A stretch of DNA of 32,324 nucleotides from positions 1 through 32,324 of the forward strand of contig JAJDNG010000007.1 of the NCBI GenBank assembly GCA_022340845.1, read 5' to 3'. The translations under genes were made by a program, and so were the position numbers. Positions 9,356 to 19,672 of the stretch are shown here, piece by piece. This DNA comes from Gammaproteobacteria bacterium (GTDB lineage: Bacteria > Pseudomonadota > Gammaproteobacteria > SZUA-152). A model generated the notes under the pieces. That model saw only the letters and a program-made list of their open reading frames with translations. It ran no database searches and was not told the DNA's origin. Positions within the stretch are counted from its first letter, which is position 1. Every line of letters begins with the position of its first letter.

Positions 9356-9814
9356 ATGAAGTTTTTCCTCGCGGATGAAAACCAGATGCTTGCTTTCGGC
9401 GAGCGGCTGGCTCAAGGCGTTGGTCGCAGCGATGCTGGCTGTGTCATTTATTTAAACGGAGAATTAGGCGCGGGCAAAACCACTTTAACCCGTGGATTGT
9501 TACGGGGGTTGGGACATCAAGGCGCGGTGAAAAGCCCCACATTCACGCTGGTGGAACCTTACGAGCTCGAAAAGCGCAGGGTTTTTCATTTTGATCTTTA
9601 CCGTCTGAACGATCCTGAAGAACTGGAATACGTCGGCATACGCGATTATTTTGCACAGGGTAATGTGATTGTCGTGGAATGGCCCGATTACGGCGCTGGC
9701 GTTTTACCTCCACCAGACCTGATCGTTGTCATCGAGTATCGCGACAAAGGGCGTGAGGTCGAGGTGCAGGGAGCCAGTCCCCGGGGTGATTCTTTGCTCG
9801 TGCAATTGCAATGA
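9356..9814 (+). CDS. tsaE: tRNA t6A biosynthesis ATPase TsaE
   Basis: GELGAGKTTLTRG Walker A, SPTFTLVEPY, HFDLYRL, VVEWPDYG. Confidence 0.95.
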   Translation: MKFFLADENQMLAFGERLAQGVGRSDAGCVIYLNGELGAGKTTLTRGLLRGLGHQGAVKSPTFTLVEPYELEKRRVFHFDLYRLNDPEELEYVGIRDYFAQGNVIVVEWPDYGAGVLPPPDLIVVIEYRDKGREVEVQGASPRGDSLLVQLQ

Positions 9815-9875
9815 GCGTTTGACAATTGTGCATTTTTCACAAAAATTAGGCTTATTTGTAACTTGCAGGTTATAC

Positions 9876-9889
9876 TTGTATTAATACAA
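9876..9889. promoter_or_regulatory. 14-bp perfect palindrome upstream of amiC
   Basis: TTGTATTAATACAA is its own reverse complement, in the tsaE-amiC gap. Confidence 0.4.
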
Positions 9890-10000
9890 TCAAACAATCT
9901 TGTATATGTATGTAAATTAATAAAAATACCTTTTCCATTGGATTGTTTTATGCATGCTTTCATTTACAATTTGTTCAAGACCGGGAAGATTGCTCAGATG

Positions 10001-11329
10001 ATGAAAGCCGTTATACCTTGCGCCCTAAGCCTTTGTTTTCTTGTTCTCTCTAGTGCTGCCGTTGCGGGCCAGATCGACGGTATCCGCATGTGGTCCAGCC
10101 CAGATGGCACCCGTCTGGTTTTCGATATCAGTGCCCCCTTGGAACATCAAGTATTCGTGTTGCACAATCCGGATCGCATTGTGGTGGATTTTAAAAACAC
10201 GTCGTTTTCCAGCAAGTTGCCGAAGCTGGACTTTTCCGGTAGTCATTTACTCGACATACGCAGCGCGAAACGCAACCACCACGATCTTCGCGTGGTGTTG
10301 GACGCTAAAAAGTCTCTTACGCCAAAAAGCTTTCTGCTCAAGCCTATGGGGAATTACGGTCATCGGCTGGTATTGGATCTTGATGAACCACAAAGCGACC
10401 TTCAAGCGCAAACGCCCAAAAAGACCCTGGAAAACCTCAATGCCAGCGTGCGGCCCATTATCGTGGCCATTGATGCTGGCCATGGTGGTGAAGACCCCGG
10501 AGCAATCGGCAAGCATAGAACCCGGGAAAAAGATGTGGTCCTCGCCATCGCGAAAAAACTTTTCACAATGCTGGAAAAAGAACAAGGTATCCAACCGGTA
10601 TTGATACGGGAAGGGGATTATTACATCAGTTTGCGCAGCCGGATTCGCAAAGCCCGTGCCCACAAAGCCGATTTATTTATTTCAGTGCACGCGGATGCCG
10701 CAAAGAACCGCCGTGCCAATGGCGCTTCTGTGTTTGTGTTATCACAAAAGGGGGCCAGCAGCGAAGCGGCCCGATGGTTGGCGGCGACCCAAAACAATTC
10801 CGATTTAATCGGTGGTGTTAGCCTGGATGACAAGGATGACTTGCTGGCCTCGGTGTTGCTGGATTTATCCCAGAACGCCACCATTGCCGCCAGCACCGGC
10901 GTGGGTGAAAGTATTTTGCAGCAACTGGGTTTTGTTTCAAATCTGCACAAGGGCTTGATTGAACGCGCTGGATTTGTGGTGTTGAAGTCACCGGATGTGC
11001 CCTCCATACTGGTGGAAACCGGTTTTATCTCCAATGTCAGGGAAGAGCGCAATTTAAAGAAAAACACGTATCAGGAAAATATCGCTCGCGCCGTGCTGGC
11101 CGGGGTTACCAGTTATTTTCGCCAGAATCCGCCGGCCGGTACCTTGTATGCCATGCTTTTACAGAAAAAGGCTGATATTAATCACATCATCCGCGAAGGC
11201 GAAACCATCAGCGCGATCGCCCAAAAATACAATGTCAGCCTGGCATTGCTCCGCCAAATCAATCGCTTAGACAGCGATTTGGTGTTCCCGGGGCAGGTGT
11301 TGCGGATTCCCCTGGCGGATAATTCTTAA
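10001..11329 (+). CDS. amiC: N-acetylmuramoyl-L-alanine amidase with AMIN and LysM domains
   Basis: Amidase_3 motifs IVAIDAGHGGEDPGAIG, FISVHADA, SILVETGFISN; C-terminal LysM (IREGETISAIAQKYNVSLALLRQIN); signal peptide from M at 10001. Track start at 9863 is probably too early. Confidence 0.9.
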   Translation: MKAVIPCALSLCFLVLSSAAVAGQIDGIRMWSSPDGTRLVFDISAPLEHQVFVLHNPDRIVVDFKNTSFSSKLPKLDFSGSHLLDIRSAKRNHHDLRVVLDAKKSLTPKSFLLKPMGNYGHRLVLDLDEPQSDLQAQTPKKTLENLNASVRPIIVAIDAGHGGEDPGAIGKHRTREKDVVLAIAKKLFTMLEKEQGIQPVLIREGDYYISLRSRIRKARAHKADLFISVHADAAKNRRANGASVFVLSQKGASSEAARWLAATQNNSDLIGGVSLDDKDDLLASVLLDLSQNATIAASTGVGESILQQLGFVSNLHKGLIERAGFVVLKSPDVPSILVETGFISNVREERNLKKNTYQENIARAVLAGVTSYFRQNPPAGTLYAMLLQKKADINHIIREGETISAIAQKYNVSLALLRQINRLDSDLVFPGQVLRIPLADNS

Positions 11330-11410
11330 TTGAACTGATCACGCACTTACGAAGGGCGCTACGTAAAAGCGAATAAAAAAATCGTTGTAGCTTTCGTGGC
11401 GAATTCAATA

Positions 11411-11438
11411 CCTGCCCAATAATGCCTGCCTAGTAATG
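11411..11438. repeat. 14-bp direct repeat x2
   Basis: cctgcccaataatg / cctgcctagtaatg. Confidence 0.6.
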
Positions 11439-11503
11439 CAAAATACCGCTAAAAATTGTAGACTTACCGGCTTGTCCGGAAATATTAGCAGTCAGGTGAC
11501 TTC

Positions 11504-11863
11504 ATGAGCGGTGATCAAATACAGGAAAGCAGTTCAGTGCAGGAAAACATAGAAAAAATTCAAAACACCTTAAATAATATAAAAATATTCACGGCCGTTC
11601 CCATGGGTATATTATTGATATTGTATTTTTTCAGTTATGCCACATTAATAGACGGCGGGTATACCGCGTTATTGGTGGTGGAAATCGTTACCAGTATCGT
11701 ATTTGTGTTGGGTTTTATCTATTTGAATACCTGGTCGTTTCAAGTGGTTAAATGGATTTATAAAAACCGATCACCTTACCGTGCCGTTGTGGCGCAGCTT
11801 ACGGTGGAAAACATCGTCAAACCAGCGGATCAACTTAGTAAAGAAATCGTGCCAGGCAATTAA
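11504..11863 (+). CDS. small membrane protein of unknown function
   Basis: 119 aa with two hydrophobic segments (AVPMGILLILYFFSYATLI; ALLVVEIVTSIVFVLGFIYL); sits between amiC and mutL. Confidence 0.65.
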   Translation: MSGDQIQESSSVQENIEKIQNTLNNIKIFTAVPMGILLILYFFSYATLIDGGYTALLVVEIVTSIVFVLGFIYLNTWSFQVVKWIYKNRSPYRAVVAQLTVENIVKPADQLSKEIVPGN

Positions 11864-11891
11864 TGTCAGGTAACTAATACCTGGTTACTGG
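11851..11891. repeat. 14-bp degenerate direct repeat at the 3' end of the small membrane protein gene
   Basis: gccaggcaattaat / gtcaggtaactaat, then a weaker acctggttactgg; the first unit contains the stop codon. Confidence 0.55.
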
Positions 11892-12012
11892 CAAGGTGTT
11901 ATTTTGCAAATCAGTCATGGGTGAGACTTTCCCTGCCAGCCATTCAGCACTGAAATTTTTTGTCGACGTTCTTTATTAACTACTGTTGCCGTAACATGTG
12001 ACAATATCTTCA

Positions 12013-13911
12013 ATGAGCGACTCGCCGATTCTTACCCGCATTAAGCGGTTACCCACTCAACTAGCTAACCAGATAGCCGCAGGTGAAGTTGTGGAGCGGC
12101 CTGCTGCCGTAATCAAAGAACTTATTGAAAACAGTCTCGATGCCGGTGCCAGCAATATTAATATCGAGGTGGAAAAAGGCGGCATGAGTCTGATGCGCCT
12201 GCGCGATGATGGTTGCGGCATCCATAAAGACGATATGGCGCTAGCATTAAGCCGCCACGCGACCAGCAAAATCAGCAGCTTCGAAGATTTGGCCAAAGTA
12301 CTCAGTTTGGGCTTTCGTGGTGAAGCCCTGCCCAGCATCAGTTCGGTATCCCGCTTGGAATTGCTTTCTCGGCGGCAGGAGGATGCCAGCGGCTGGAAAG
12401 TAACCGGCGATGGTGGTGACCGGATCAGTGAACCCGAGCCCGTGCCGCATCCAGTTGGCACTACCGTGGAAGTGCGCGATTTGTTTTTCAATACTCCGGC
12501 GAGGCGCAAATTTTTGCGCACCGAAAAAACCGAATTCACTCATCTGGAAAACGTCGTCAAACGCATTGCCTTAAGCCGGTTTGACGTGGGATTCACCTTA
12601 CAGCACAACCAGCGGCTGGTGCACAAGCTGCGACCCGCTGGCAACGAGGCGGAAAAACAAAAACGCGTCGCGGACATTTGCGGCAGTCCGTTTGTGCAAC
12701 ATGCCGTGCAACTGGAGTACGCCGCTGCCGGGTTGCGTTTGTGGGGCTGGATATCGCTGCCGACGTTTTCGCGCAGCCAGGCGGACTTGCAGTATTTCTA
12801 TGTCAACGGCCGCATGGTGCGCGACAAAGTCGTCACCCACAGCATACGCCAGGCGTATCAAGACGTCTTATATCACGGCCGGCATCCGGCCTACGTATTG
12901 TATTTGGAAATGGATCCGGCGTTGGTGGATGTCAATGTGCATCCCACCAAACACGAAGTCCGTTTTCGCGAAAGCCGGCTGGTGCACGATTTTATTTTTC
13001 GTGCCCTGCATCAATCCCTGGCTGATGTGCGTCCCGGCCAGGCCCCGGCATCTTCACCCACATCGAACGACAGCGAAGAGCAACAAGTTTGGGCGTATAG
13101 CGGGGGTGATAACCCGGGGCTGGTGGATAATTCCGCCGCTTCCCAATGGCCTGGCCCATCCGCTGGGGGTGTTGGCCCTGGTAACGATCAAACAAGCGCC
13201 TATCGCCTCAATTCTTATCGTACCCAGCAAAGCATTCCGCTCAATATCGAAGAGCAAAGCCATGCCTATGAAATATTGCGCGACTCGGTGTCACAGGCGG
13301 AAGCGGATTTCAAACGGGAAGAGGGTTTGCCCCCTTTGGGGTTTGCGGTCGCTCAATTGCACGGCGTCTACATACTGGCTGAAAACGCCCAAGGATTGAT
13401 TTTAGTGGATATGCACGCGGCGCACGAACGCATTACTTATGAACGCCTGAAACAAAGCCATGCCGCCGACGGCATACGCACACAACCGTTATTGGTACCC
13501 ATGAGTATCGCGGTTAGCAAGGGGGAAGTGAAACTGGTGGAACAGTCACAAGCCGTCTTTGGCGAGTTAGGGTTTGTGATCGAGCCCTTAGCGGAAGAAG
13601 CCATCGTGGTCCGGCAAATCCCCACGGTGTTAAAAGATGCGGATATCGAATCCTTGGTACGCGATGTGCTGGCAGATATTGCTGAGCACGGTACCAGCAA
13701 TCGCATTCGAGACCAGATCAACGAATTGTTCGCCACAGTGGCTTGTCACGGGTCCGTGCGGGCCAATCGGCGCTTAAGTCTTGCAGAGATGAACGCCTTA
13801 TTGAGGGACATGGAGCGCACCGAACGCAGTGGCCAATGCAACCATGGCCGGCCCACCTGGGTGCAGCTTCGCATGGATCAATTGGATAAATTGTTCATGC
13901 GAGGTCAGTGA
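12013..13911 (+). CDS. mutL: DNA mismatch repair protein MutL
   Basis: [47 protein letters not shown], and C-terminal [21 protein letters not shown]. Track start is a GTG at 11998; ATG 12013 is preferred. Confidence 0.96.
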   Translation: MSDSPILTRIKRLPTQLANQIAAGEVVERPAAVIKELIENSLDAGASNINIEVEKGGMSLMRLRDDGCGIHKDDMALALSRHATSKISSFEDLAKVLSLGFRGEALPSISSVSRLELLSRRQEDASGWKVTGDGGDRISEPEPVPHPVGTTVEVRDLFFNTPARRKFLRTEKTEFTHLENVVKRIALSRFDVGFTLQHNQRLVHKLRPAGNEAEKQKRVADICGSPFVQHAVQLEYAAAGLRLWGWISLPTFSRSQADLQYFYVNGRMVRDKVVTHSIRQAYQDVLYHGRHPAYVLYLEMDPALVDVNVHPTKHEVRFRESRLVHDFIFRALHQSLADVRPGQAPASSPTSNDSEEQQVWAYSGGDNPGLVDNSAASQWPGPSAGGVGPGNDQTSAYRLNSYRTQQSIPLNIEEQSHAYEILRDSVSQAEADFKREEGLPPLGFAVAQLHGVYILAENAQGLILVDMHAAHERITYERLKQSHAADGIRTQPLLVPMSIAVSKGEVKLVEQSQAVFGELGFVIEPLAEEAIVVRQIPTVLKDADIESLVRDVLADIAEHGTSNRIRDQINELFATVACHGSVRANRRLSLAEMNALLRDMERTERSGQCNHGRPTWVQLRMDQLDKLFMRGQ

Positions 13912-13964
13912 GGGGCCGGATTATCAATTTCTCATCCAGAATTAGCTAAAACAACCCGATAGAA

Positions 13965-15770
13965 ATGCAGAATACCAAGCAGTTTACCTGGCAAGGTATG
14001 TTAAACATTGCCGGCGAACACCAAAAAGCGTTGTTGATCGCCAATATGCTCGCTTTGCTGGCGGTGGTGTGCAGCGTGCCTATCCCGTTACTAATGCCTT
14101 TGTTAGTCGATGAGGTGTTGTTAAACCAGCCAGGGCCGTTGGTGGAATTTGTCGGCTCCCTGTTTCCCTTCGCCTGGCAGGGACCTACTTTGTTTATTCT
14201 ATTTACTTTACTGATTACTATTGTGTTGCGCACGGCCATGATTTTGCTAAACGTGTGGCAACTGAGCAAGTTTACCCTGGTGGCCAAAGACATAACGTAC
14301 CGAATGCGCCGGGCTTTGCTGGAGCGCCTGCAATCCATCTCCATGTCGGAATACGAAACCCTGGGTAGCGGCACGGTAAGCTCTCATTTTGTTACCGATA
14401 TCAATGCGGTTGATACTTTTGTCGGCGAAACCATCAGTAAGGCCTTGGTTGCCGCTTTGAGTTTAGTGGGGATCAGCATAGTGTTGGTGTGGATGCATTG
14501 GCAACTGGCGCTATTCATTTTGCTCATGAATCCCCTGGTGATTTATTTTACGGTGAGCTTCGGCAAAAAAGTCAAGCACCTCAAGAAAAATGAAAACAAG
14601 GCTTTCGAGGCATTTCAGGAATCGTTAACGGAAACCCTGGATGCTATTCATCAAATCCGTGCCAGTAATCGCGAACGTCACTACCTCAACGGCGTTATCG
14701 ACAAAGCCAAAAACATCCGCGCGCATTCGGCTGCTTATTCCTGGAAAAGCGACGCGGCCGGGCGGTTGTCGTTTGGTATTTTTCTGTTTGGATTCGATAT
14801 CTTTCGTGCCGTGGCCATGTTAATGGTGGTTTTCTCGGATTTATCCGTGGGTCAGATGATGGCGGTGTTTGGGTATTTGTGGTTTATGATGGCGCCGGTA
14901 CAGGAACTGCTGAACATCCAATACGCGTATTTTGCGGCCAAAGCGGCGCTAATACGGCTCAACCGCTTGTGGTCTTTACAAAACGAACCTCAATATCCGC
15001 ATATTCATAATCCATTTAAAAATAAACATACCGTTTCGCTTAAAGTGGAGAATTTATCGTTTCGCTATCAAGGGGACGATGGGGACAAGCAAGTGGATAA
15101 TGTCTTGCACGATGTGAATCTCACCATCCGAGCCGGCGAAAAAGTGGCCTTAGTGGGTGCCAGTGGCGGAGGCAAATCCACTTTAGTGCAGGCGATCCTG
15201 GGAATGTACCCACCGCAATCCGGACAAGTGTATTTTGATGAGATACCAGTGACCCAGATTGGATGGGATGTAGTGAGGGACAACGTGGCCACGGTATTGC
15301 AACATCCTGCCATGTTTAATGATAGTGTACGAATGAATCTGACCATGGGACAGGTGATTGACGATAACAAACTCTATGAAGCCCTGGAGATTGCCCAACT
15401 GCGTACTACCATAGAAAATCTGCCGCACAAACTGGATACGATTATCGGTCGGCAAGGGGTACGGTTGTCCGGCGGGCAAAAACAACGTTTGGCAATTGCC
15501 CGCATGGTGCTAACCAACCCTAAAGTGGTTATTCTGGATGAGGCCACCTCGGCTCTGGATACCGAAACGGAAGCGCAATTGCACACTGCGCTGGCTGAGT
15601 TTCTAAATAATCGCTCCACGCTTATAATTGCCCATCGACTCAGCGCCGTGAAACAAGCCGACAGGGTGTACGTTTTTGAAGACGGCCACATTATCGAAGA
15701 GGGAGTACATGAAGAGTTGGTGCAAACCAACGGCTTGTATAGCCGTTTATACAGCACTCAGTATCATTAA
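13965..15770 (+). CDS. ABC transporter, fused permease/ATPase
   Basis: Walker A GASGGGKST, signature LSGGQKQRLAIAR, Walker B VVILDEATSALD, H-loop IAHRLS. Confidence 0.93.
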   Translation: MQNTKQFTWQGMLNIAGEHQKALLIANMLALLAVVCSVPIPLLMPLLVDEVLLNQPGPLVEFVGSLFPFAWQGPTLFILFTLLITIVLRTAMILLNVWQLSKFTLVAKDITYRMRRALLERLQSISMSEYETLGSGTVSSHFVTDINAVDTFVGETISKALVAALSLVGISIVLVWMHWQLALFILLMNPLVIYFTVSFGKKVKHLKKNENKAFEAFQESLTETLDAIHQIRASNRERHYLNGVIDKAKNIRAHSAAYSWKSDAAGRLSFGIFLFGFDIFRAVAMLMVVFSDLSVGQMMAVFGYLWFMMAPVQELLNIQYAYFAAKAALIRLNRLWSLQNEPQYPHIHNPFKNKHTVSLKVENLSFRYQGDDGDKQVDNVLHDVNLTIRAGEKVALVGASGGGKSTLVQAILGMYPPQSGQVYFDEIPVTQIGWDVVRDNVATVLQHPAMFNDSVRMNLTMGQVIDDNKLYEALEIAQLRTTIENLPHKLDTIIGRQGVRLSGGQKQRLAIARMVLTNPKVVILDEATSALDTETEAQLHTALAEFLNNRSTLIIAHRLSAVKQADRVYVFEDGHIIEEGVHEELVQTNGLYSRLYSTQYH

Positions 15771-15855
15771 CACACAGCTGCAATCTCGGGACGAGCGCCT
15801 GCCAGGATTCTTCACGAGAACGTATTAATCCATTACAAAATTAAAAAAGATAACC

Positions 15856-17070
15856 ATGAGCAATCAAGACCAGGAACCGATAAAAACCATCAAATTGAAA
15901 AATGCCGAAGTCACTCTACTCGGCACCGCTCACATCTCCCGCGCCAGCGCAGACAAAGTCAAGGAGTTGCTGGATTCAGGGCATTATGACTCGGTCGCGG
16001 TGGAACTGTGCCCCAGCCGGCATAACGCCATCATCAATCCCGATGCCTTGTCAAAGATGAACTTGTTCCAGGTAATTCGCGAAGGTAAAGCATCCCTGGT
16101 GGCGGCCAATCTGGCACTGGGGGCGTTTCAACAGCGCATGGCGGAGCAGTTGGATATCAAACCCGGTGCGGAAATGCGGGTGGCCATCGATTCGGCCACC
16201 GAGATGCACATCCCGGTATCGCTGATCGACCGGGAAATTTCCGTAACCCTGAAACGCGTGTATCGCAACGTACCGTGGTGGCAGCGCATGAACATTGTGG
16301 CCGGTTTATTTGCCAGCGTGATTTCACGCCAGGAAGTCTCTGAAGAAGAAATCGAAAAACTCAAAGAAGGTGACATTCTGGAGTCGGCGTTTTCGCAATT
16401 CGCGCAAGAAGCGGAACACTTGTATAAACCGCTGGTTGACGAACGTGATCAATACATGGCCGCCAGATTAATCCAGGAAGATGCGCCCGGCAAATATCAA
16501 CGCATATTGGCGGTAGTGGGAGCGGGGCACTTAAAAGGCATAGCCAACTATCTTACTCAGTGGCAGGCGGAACAGGATCCAGGCCATACGCAAAATACTT
16601 TATCCCGCCTGGATGCCGTTCCGCCTGGCAGTCAATGGATTAAATTCATTCCCTGGGTGATTGTGGCGCTGATTATTACCGGTTTTGTCATCGGTTTTTC
16701 CCGCAGCCCGGATTTGGGATTTCAATTGGTATTGGATTGGGTCCTCATTAACGGCGGGTTGTGCGCGCTGGGGACGTTAATCGCCTTTGGCCATCCAATT
16801 ACCGTTATCGGCGCGTTTTTAGCCGCTCCTCTCACTTCCTTGAATCCCACCATCGGTGCCGGCATGGTCACGGCCGCCATCGAGACCTACATGCGAAAAC
16901 CCACCGTGGAAGATTTCAGCCGTTTGCGCAGCGACACCACGCATTTAAAGGGATGGTGGGGTAATCGGGTGACCCGCGTCCTGTTGGTTTTTATTCTCAG
17001 CACCCTGGGCTCCGCAGCTGGCACATATTTGGCAGGATTCAGGATAATTGAGCGTTTATCTTCATCTTAG
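15856..17070 (+). CDS. TraB/PrgY-family membrane protein
   Basis: VTLLGTAHISRASADKV, VAVELCPSRH, VVGAGHLKGI and four C-terminal TM segments. Confidence 0.9.
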   Translation: MSNQDQEPIKTIKLKNAEVTLLGTAHISRASADKVKELLDSGHYDSVAVELCPSRHNAIINPDALSKMNLFQVIREGKASLVAANLALGAFQQRMAEQLDIKPGAEMRVAIDSATEMHIPVSLIDREISVTLKRVYRNVPWWQRMNIVAGLFASVISRQEVSEEEIEKLKEGDILESAFSQFAQEAEHLYKPLVDERDQYMAARLIQEDAPGKYQRILAVVGAGHLKGIANYLTQWQAEQDPGHTQNTLSRLDAVPPGSQWIKFIPWVIVALIITGFVIGFSRSPDLGFQLVLDWVLINGGLCALGTLIAFGHPITVIGAFLAAPLTSLNPTIGAGMVTAAIETYMRKPTVEDFSRLRSDTTHLKGWWGNRVTRVLLVFILSTLGSAAGTYLAGFRIIERLSSS

Positions 17071-17150
17071 TGATTTGATAACCCCTTGAGATTAAATAAC
17101 ATTCCTTAAGCAGTACAATTTTTCGTATTTTCCTAAGGCAATTTTAATCC

Positions 17151-17156
17151 TATAAT
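17151..17156 (+). promoter_or_regulatory. -10 element TATAAT upstream of the DUF6502-like gene
   Basis: Exact TATAAT; the -35 is weak (ttttcc at 17-bp spacing). Confidence 0.5.
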
Positions 17157-17164
17157 GGTACCTT

Positions 17165-17186
17165 TTTTGGGAGAGGGTTCCCAAAA
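17165..17186. promoter_or_regulatory. operator-like inverted repeat TTTTGGGA-N6-TCCCAAAA
   Basis: Perfect 8-bp arms immediately downstream of TATAAT and 9 bp before the ATG. Confidence 0.75.
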
Positions 17187-17194
17187 TTGTCATT

Positions 17195-18046
17195 ATGAGC
17201 AGCGAATTGACGTCACAAAAAGCGCTTTTTAAAGCGGTATACAAATTAATGCGCTCCCTGGTACGCATTCTGTTACGTAATGGCGTTCCCTACGGAGCAT
17301 TTACTGATATTGCCAAACGCGCGTACGTGGATGTGGCAATGAAAGAATTTGGGGTGCCCGGCAAAAAGCAAACCAATTCCCGGGTGGCTACTATCACTGG
17401 CTTATCCCGTAAAGAAATCCAGCGCGTTATTAGTCTCAATCTCAGCGGTGATCAGGAAAAAGATATGGTGGTGCGCTACAATCGCGCCGCCCGAGTGGTG
17501 TACGGCTGGGTACATGACAGAACCTATGCTGGCCAGGATGGCGATTCTGCCATTTTGCCGTTTGAGGGGGATACTCCCAGTTTTAGCTCCCTGGTCAGAA
17601 CTTACAGTGGCGATGTGCCGCCGCGCGCCATATTGGATGAATTACTGCAAGTGGGCGTGGCGCAGCGGCTGGATAATGGAAACATTAAGCTGTTGGAACG
17701 GGCTTATATCCCCACCAAAGGCGAAGCGGAGAAACTGGTGTTATTGGGCCGGGACGTGGCAGGTCTGATTTCCACGATGGATAAAAACATTCACGGCGTG
17801 CACGACATCCTTTATTTTCAGCGTAAAGTGTTTTACGACAATCTATCCGAAGAAGCGGCCGTGGAATTTCACGAGTTTTTACTCAACAAAGGCCAGCCGC
17901 TGTTGGAAGAGTTTGATCAATGGATGGCCCAGCGCGACCGCGATGTGAATCCTGATGCCGGCGGCAGCGGCCGCAAAGCCGTTGGCGTGGGTTTGTATTA
18001 TTTCGAAGAAGAACTTCAACAAGATCCTCCGGAGTCCTCCTCATGA
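17195..18046 (+). CDS. DUF6502-like protein, putative HTH transcriptional regulator
   Basis: 283 aa; N-terminal KAVYKLMRSLVRILLRNGVPYGAFTDIAKRAYVDVA...NSRVATITGLSRKEIQRVI is typical of this family and contains an HTH-like segment. Confidence 0.75.
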   Translation: MSSELTSQKALFKAVYKLMRSLVRILLRNGVPYGAFTDIAKRAYVDVAMKEFGVPGKKQTNSRVATITGLSRKEIQRVISLNLSGDQEKDMVVRYNRAARVVYGWVHDRTYAGQDGDSAILPFEGDTPSFSSLVRTYSGDVPPRAILDELLQVGVAQRLDNGNIKLLERAYIPTKGEAEKLVLLGRDVAGLISTMDKNIHGVHDILYFQRKVFYDNLSEEAAVEFHEFLLNKGQPLLEEFDQWMAQRDRDVNPDAGGSGRKAVGVGLYYFEEELQQDPPESSS

Positions 18047-19446
18047 ATTGTTCCTTGTTACGCTTTTTTTCATTAAGCGCGTCCTTAAGCATAGTGCTCA
18101 GTTTGCTCGTCGCGGCGTGCAGTGGTGGTGAATCCGGCACCGGTTTCGGCGGTAGTTACCCCAAAGTGTCTGTGGGAGTGATTACCGGTTTCGGCAGTGT
18201 GTTTGTCAATGGCGTTGAATTCGATACTTCCCGGGCTGAGATCAATGTCAATGAAGCTATAGCCAGTGAAGAGGACTTGGCCATCGGCATGGTAGTGAGC
18301 GTGGTGGGTTCTACCGACCAATCTCAGGTTAGCGGCAGCGCTGATGCGATATATTACGAAAGTGAAGTGTGCGGCATAGTCAACCAAAACGATCAGCCTG
18401 ACCAATTGGAAATTATGGGCCAGACCGTAAAATACGATAGTGAAACGGTGTTCGATAGCAGTATTGATACCGTGGCGTCAGTTGCGGAAATTCCGGTGGG
18501 CGCTGTAGTGGAAATCACTGGATACCGCACTGGCGACAACAGCTTGCATGCCACTCAGATTACTTTGCTACAGAGCCAGTATAATGACGGCGAGCAATTG
18601 ATCGTTAACGGTGTTGTGACCGCCGGTGTCTCGTCCGGGAAATTTTCGATGGGCACACTCACGGTGGTGGTTGACGATGTAACGCAATTTATTAACCTCC
18701 CGAACAACCAGATCACACCTGGCATGGCGATAAAAGTTAAAAGCAAGCGGGGTCTGGTGAATACTAATGAGTTGCTCGCAGATCAAATTCAATTGAACAA
18801 AAATCAATACGTGGTCGCAGGCAATGTTCTGGAAATCGAAGGCATTGTGATGAATCCGAATCTGCAAGCCAATGAATTTCAGTTAAACGGATATACCGTC
18901 TATTTTTCAGCTCAAACCAGGTTTGTCGATGGCGCTGAGGATAATCTGGCCGATGGCGTAAAAGTGGAAGTGGAAGGTGTATTGCTGTCGGACAATCAGC
19001 TGGAAGCTGGCGAAATTACTTTTCGCAAATCAGCTAAAATCGATTTAATTGCACCAGTGACTTCCATCAATATTGCTGACAACCAAGTAAACCTCTCGGG
19101 CGTCAACGTACGACTGACCAATAGAACTTTGTTGTAAGACGACGATAGAATCACCAAAATCAGGCAATTCTCGCTGGAGGATCTTAGCGACGGCGATAGA
19201 GTCAAAATTAAGGCTTTCCGGGATAACCTTACTCAGCAAATTATAGCGATCCAGTTCCGACGCGTAGAAGCGCAATCCGCAGATTCAACCTTTGAAATTA
19301 CGGGTATTTTGGATGAATTGAACAATGCGCAGGCGATTATCGCCGGTGTCGCCGTCGATACTGCAGGTTTGTCTCCCGTGCTCACCAATGCCGACGTTGG
19401 AACTGATGTTACGGTTGTCGGTACGATCCCCATTTCCACCCAATAG
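18043..19446 (+). pseudogene. DUF5666-like lipoprotein gene interrupted by an in-frame TAA (19135-19137)
   Basis: Lipobox LLVAACSGG; repeated ~70-80 aa beta-rich units. The frame continues past the TAA for 102 codons to TAG 19444-19446, with continuing DUF5666-like sequence. Intact part is 18043-19137 (364 aa). Confidence 0.7.
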
Positions 19447-19503
19447 CCTTTCGTCCGGGTCCTGCAACTATCTCTTCAATGACCAACCGCCACATCGTGT
19501 CTA

Positions 19504-19539
19504 CGGTGTGGCCAAGAACGCTTCACCGCCTTCTTTTTT
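19504..19539 (+). terminator. weak candidate terminator after the DUF5666-1 frame
   Basis: CGGTG...CACCG followed by ttctttttt; only 5-bp arms. Confidence 0.3.
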
Positions 19540-19638
19540 CCAGCGTGTTCACTTAATTTCTTGTAAATCATAACGTTAAACTCCTTTTCCCAATATCACG
19601 CGTAATCCGTTTGGAACACAAACTGCGAATAATCCCTA

Positions 19639-19666
19639 TTGACGGTCGTTTGCTGCAGTGTATAAT
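19639..19666 (+). promoter_or_regulatory. sigma70-like promoter of the second DUF5666 gene
   Basis: TTGACG - 16 bp - TATAAT. Confidence 0.75.
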
Positions 19667-19672
19667 CTTGCA

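Noticed and set aside
19586-19625. TCCCAA...TTTGGAA half-sites upstream of the second DUF5666 promoter
   Set aside because: Spacing differs from the N6 operator and the half-sites are imperfect; not counted as a third operator.
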